Shown piece by piece: positions 61,752 to 64,000 of a stretch of 64,000 nt of DNA. The notes beneath the pieces were generated by a model. It was not told the DNA's origin. It worked only from the letters and a program-made list of their open reading frames with translations, and did not search any database. The DNA is taken from contig NZ_CP007014.1 in NCBI RefSeq assembly GCF_000452705.1, positions 3,721,501 through 3,785,500 of the forward strand, in the 5' to 3' direction. The stretch comes from Pseudomonas syringae CC1557. GTDB lineage: Bacteria; Pseudomonadota; Gammaproteobacteria; Pseudomonadales; Pseudomonadaceae. Every line of letters begins with the position of its first letter. The first letter of the stretch is position 1. The position numbers and the translations under genes are program-made.

Positions 61752-62750
61752 GTGAATAAACTCTTCGCCGCCTCGCTACTGGCAGCAGGCCTGGCTTTTG
61801 CCAGCGCCGCCCAGGCAGCCCCGACGCTGCTCAACGTCTCCTACGACGTGATGCGTGACTTCTACAAGGACTACAACAGCGCCTTCCAGAAGCACTGGAA
61901 AGCCGAAAAGAATGAAGATGTGACGGTGCAAATGTCATTTGGCGGGTCGAGCAAGCAGGCGCGTTCGGTCATCGACGGGCTGCCGGCTGACGTGATCACC
62001 ATGAACATGGCCACCGACATCAATGCCTTGGCCGACAACGGCGGGCTGGTGCCAAAGGACTGGGTCACCCGTCTGCCGAACAACAGCGCGCCGTTCACCT
62101 CGGCCACGGTGTTTATAGTGCGCAAGGGCAACCCGAAGGCCCTGAAAGACTGGCCGGACCTGATCAAGGACGGCGTCGAAGTGATCGTGCCCAACCCGAA
62201 AACCTCGGGTAACGGCCGCTACACCTACCTGTCGGCCTGGGGCTACACCCTGAAAAACGGCGGCGATGAAGCCGCAGCGAAGAAATTCGTCGGCGATCTT
62301 TTCCGCCACGTGCCGGTCCTCGACACGGGCGGTCGTGGCGCGACGACGACCTTCATGACCAACCAGATCGGTGACGTGCTGGTCACCTTCGAAAACGAGG
62401 CCGAGATGATCGCCCGCGAATTCGGTCGTGATCAGTTCGAAGTGGTCTACCCGTCCGTGTCGGCAGAAGCCGAGCCGCCGGTGAGTGTCGTCGACAAAGT
62501 AGTGGACAGGAAGAACTCCCGCCCACTGGCCGAGGAATACCTGAAATACCTGTGGTCGCCAGAAGGCCAGGAAATCGCCGCCAACAATTACTTGCGTCCG
62601 CGCGATCCGCAAATTCTCGCCAAATTCAAGGATCGCTTCCCGAAAGTAGACTTTTTGTCAGTGGAGAAAACCTTCGGTGACTGGCGCACCGTGCAGAAGA
62701 CCCACTTCGTTGACGGTGGCGTGTTCGATCAGATCTATCCGGGCAAATAA
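61752..62750 (+). CDS. sbp: Sulfate/thiosulfate-binding protein
   Basis: A 332-residue periplasmic binding protein of the sulfate ABC importer. The signal peptide (LLAAGLAFASAAQAAP) is followed by LLNVSYDVMRDFYKDYN, the family opening, FGGSSKQARSVIDGLPADV with sulfate-contacting residues, and GNGRYTYLSAWGYTLK. The GTG start at 61752 gives a normal signal peptide; the frame upstream, to 61689, lacks support. The permease and ATPase genes are not in the window. A strong terminator follows. Confidence 0.93.
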   Translation: MNKLFAASLLAAGLAFASAAQAAPTLLNVSYDVMRDFYKDYNSAFQKHWKAEKNEDVTVQMSFGGSSKQARSVIDGLPADVITMNMATDINALADNGGLVPKDWVTRLPNNSAPFTSATVFIVRKGNPKALKDWPDLIKDGVEVIVPNPKTSGNGRYTYLSAWGYTLKNGGDEAAAKKFVGDLFRHVPVLDTGGRGATTTFMTNQIGDVLVTFENEAEMIAREFGRDQFEVVYPSVSAEAEPPVSVVDKVVDRKNSRPLAEEYLKYLWSPEGQEIAANNYLRPRDPQILAKFKDRFPKVDFLSVEKTFGDWRTVQKTHFVDGGVFDQIYPGK

Positions 62751-62766
62751 ACGCCACGCGCAATGC

Positions 62767-62796
62767 AAAACGGCGACCTTCAAGGTCGCCGTTTTT
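62767..62796 (+). terminator. Rho-independent terminator of sbp
   Basis: ACGGCGACCTT and AAGGTCGCCGT form an 11-bp stem with a 1-nt nominal loop, preceded by A residues and followed by TTTTTGTT. It starts 17 bp after the sbp stop and can also serve the convergent gene. Confidence 0.9.
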
Positions 62797-62809
62797 GTTG
62801 AAGCGCTAC

Positions 62810-63217
62810 TCAGTTACTGAACTGTTTACCCAGCCCGGCCGGCACGCCGCTGGCGTCAGTCGCTTGCCATGGGCCGTCGGGACTGGTTGCCCAGCTCCAG
62901 CCGTTGTTCCACTGGTAATAGGTGCGCTGGCGGTAGAACGTATTGGGCTGATCGTCCATGACGTACACGCCCAGACGCGCATCCCAATGGCTGCCACCCC
63001 CCGGCGGCGGCGCGAAACTGGCCGAGGTTTTAGGCCCGGCAGGAGGTGCCTTCGCGGGCTCCGCTGGTGCCGGAGTCGGTCGTGGCGCGCCGGGCTGCTG
63101 GCCGCCCGGTAGAGTCGGGATCGGCTCCTGGCTGTGTGGCGGTGCCGGATGCTGGACGGCACAGGCACTCAGGCCAACGACCAGACCCAACAAGGTGATG
63201 CGTGCGGTACGGTACAT
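62810..63217 (-). CDS. Proline-rich lipoprotein, function unknown
   Basis: A 135-residue lipoprotein: signal with lipobox VGLSAC (Cys19), a proline/alanine-rich linker of about 50 residues, and a C-terminal part with HWDARLGVYVMDDQPNTFY and tryptophan-rich YYQWNNGWSWATSPDGPW. The C-terminal pattern resembles other short envelope lipoproteins of Pseudomonas with aromatic repeats. No function can be assigned. It follows ccmI on the same strand by 10 bp, so it may be co-transcribed. Confidence 0.75.
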   Translation of the reverse strand: MYRTARITLLGLVVGLSACAVQHPAPPHSQEPIPTLPGGQQPGAPRPTPAPAEPAKAPPAGPKTSASFAPPPGGGSHWDARLGVYVMDDQPNTFYRQRTYYQWNNGWSWATSPDGPWQATDASGVPAGLGKQFSN

Positions 63218-63227
63218 AAGCGATTCT

Positions 63228-64000
63228 CTAGTTATCCGGACTGTCGATGGTCAACACCTGCTGCGCAGAGGTATCGCTGGCCAGCGGCTGACTGCGGCCG
63301 ACCCACTCACCGGTGGTTGGCTGCCCCGCGCGCGATACTCGCGCAACCAGTTGGACTTGCGCAAAGGTCGACAGTTTCAGTTGCGGCAGCATTGCATCCG
63401 AATCACTCAGCTCAACCTCGGCAGGCAGGTCGGCCACCGTGATGCGCTTGACCGCGAGCGGCGCGGCCGGGCCATTGATGGCACGGGCGAAAATGAACAC
63501 GCTGTCAGTCGGCTGTACTTTTCCTTTGAGTGAGTCAGCCAACTCGACACGCACTTTAAGTGCCTTGGCCTTCATCGGCTGTCCAGCAAGGTGCTCTCGG
63601 GCGCGGGCAATTCCGCCTTCCAGTGCCGAACGCGATGCGTCCTGAGCAGGCAACGCCGCCAGCAGCCGGGTCCAGTAATCCACCGCTGCCTGATAACGCT
63701 GCGTTTCAAACGCGGCGATCCCCAGCAGACCCAGGCTGGTGACCTCTTTGGGATCGGCCTGCAGCGCTTCATCGGTCAGCGCTTGCACCTGCGGGGTGAA
63801 GTGCTTGTCGCTGGCAAAATACACGGCCTGCGCCCATTGCCCGAGCAACTCCGGCTGCCTTCCGGCCAAGGCAACCGAACGCTCGAACAGGCGTGCAGCA
63901 TCGCCGGGACGATTCTGCGCCATGTAGCTGCGCGCCAGAAAATACAGGTTTTCGGCCGAATCCGGCTGGGCCTGCACGCTGCGCTCCAGACGCCGGGTCA
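63228..64000 (-). CDS. ccmI: Cytochrome c biogenesis protein CcmI, C-terminal part
   Basis: The window ends inside this gene; 249-257 C-terminal residues are visible and the frame is open to the edge. Tetratricopeptide-like helices ([25 protein letters not shown] and [21 protein letters not shown]) precede a beta-rich terminal domain with [19 protein letters not shown] and the ending typical of pseudomonad CcmI. CcmI presents apocytochrome c to the haem ligation complex in the periplasm. The start codon and membrane helices lie beyond position 64000. Confidence 0.85.
   Translation of the reverse strand, partial: TRRLERSVQAQPDSAENLYFLARSYMAQNRPGDAARLFERSVALAGRQPELLGQWAQAVYFASDKHFTPQVQALTDEALQADPKEVTSLGLLGIAAFETQRYQAAVDYWTRLLAALPAQDASRSALEGGIARAREHLAGQPMKAKALKVRVELADSLKGKVQPTDSVFIFARAINGPAAPLAVKRITVADLPAEVELSDSDAMLPQLKLSTFAQVQLVARVSRAGQPTTGEWVGRSQPLASDTSAQQVLTIDSPDN

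Noticed and set aside
1..64000. CRISPR array, tRNA, rRNA or prophage
   Set aside because: No regularly spaced short repeats, tRNA cloverleaf, rRNA or phage structural genes were noticed. The only repeats are the GC-rich intergenic family and the IS ends. This was by eye, so a small tRNA or sRNA could be missed.

Overview
The window looks like chromosome from a member of the Pseudomonas syringae species complex. This is inferred from high-GC Pseudomonas-style genes, a periplasmic katB-ankB pair, an RsmE-type CsrA, an AmpC, an alkA-ada pair, an efe iron operon, a PL7 alginate lyase and a family of GC-rich dispersed intergenic repeats. No rRNA, tRNA or CRISPR array was seen. Most of the sequence is ordinary core or flexible genome; the clearest accessory block is a tightly packed 12-gene cluster at 24.8-36.05 kb.

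Layout: (1) 0.4-3.65 kb is gluconate uptake: gntR divergent from gntK-gntT, with four copies of a GACAGCGCTGTC-type operator. (2) 4.1-8.0 kb holds rsmE/csrA behind a leader with two mutually exclusive hairpins, a DUF1652 protein, two GNAT acetyltransferases and a lipoprotein alpha/beta hydrolase. (3) 8.1-11.9 kb holds a TonB-dependent siderophore receptor behind a Fur-like site, a 155-bp MITE at its stop codon, and a DUF3237/TetR divergent pair with twin operators. (4) 12-17.4 kb holds two chemoreceptors flanking a CAP-domain protein, and a GNAT protein. (5) 17.9-24 kb holds katB-ankB, a DUF6434 protein, a LysR/PACE efflux pair, a PhzF-family isomerase and an MFS permease.

(6) 24.8-36.05 kb is the most interesting region. 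Twelve co-directional genes sit mostly in 4-bp stop/start overlaps: Gfo/Idh/MocA dehydrogenase, DegT aminotransferase, NUDIX, second DegT aminotransferase, FAD oxidoreductase, HAD phosphatase, membrane desaturase/hydroxylase, MTAP-like phosphorylase, second NUDIX, a binding-protein-like protein without a signal peptide, MFS exporter, second HAD phosphatase. There is no PKS, NRPS, glycosyltransferase or pepM. The content suggests a small polar amino-containing metabolite (aminosugar, aminocyclitol or nucleoside-like) that is made in the cytoplasm and exported. The product is unknown to me. About 830 bp of non-coding DNA with stacked palindromes precedes it.

(7) 36-43 kb is housekeeping and stress functions: RarD, ZapE, a SulP transporter, AmpC, an Ada protein whose zinc site looks broken, and an AlkA-like glycosylase. 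(8) 43.1-47.4 kb is the EfeUOB ferrous/ferric uptake operon, carrying both a cupredoxin-type EfeO and a short EfeM-type protein. (9) 47.5-51.9 kb is an MsrP-like molybdoenzyme, a cytochrome b and a periplasmic protein, divergent from a metal/oxidant-type two-component system with a CusR/HprR-like box between them. (10) 51.9-58.1 kb holds the PL7 alginate lyase and a MarR-controlled aromatic-acid efflux operon (FUSC, DUF1656, HlyD, outer-membrane lipoprotein). (11) 58.1-60.8 kb holds repeat units, one split by an intact IS3-family (IS150-type) insertion sequence. (12) 60-64 kb holds a GNAT, a Kv-type channel with a zinc-ribbon tail, a sulfate-binding protein, a lipoprotein and the 3' part of ccmI, which runs off the window.
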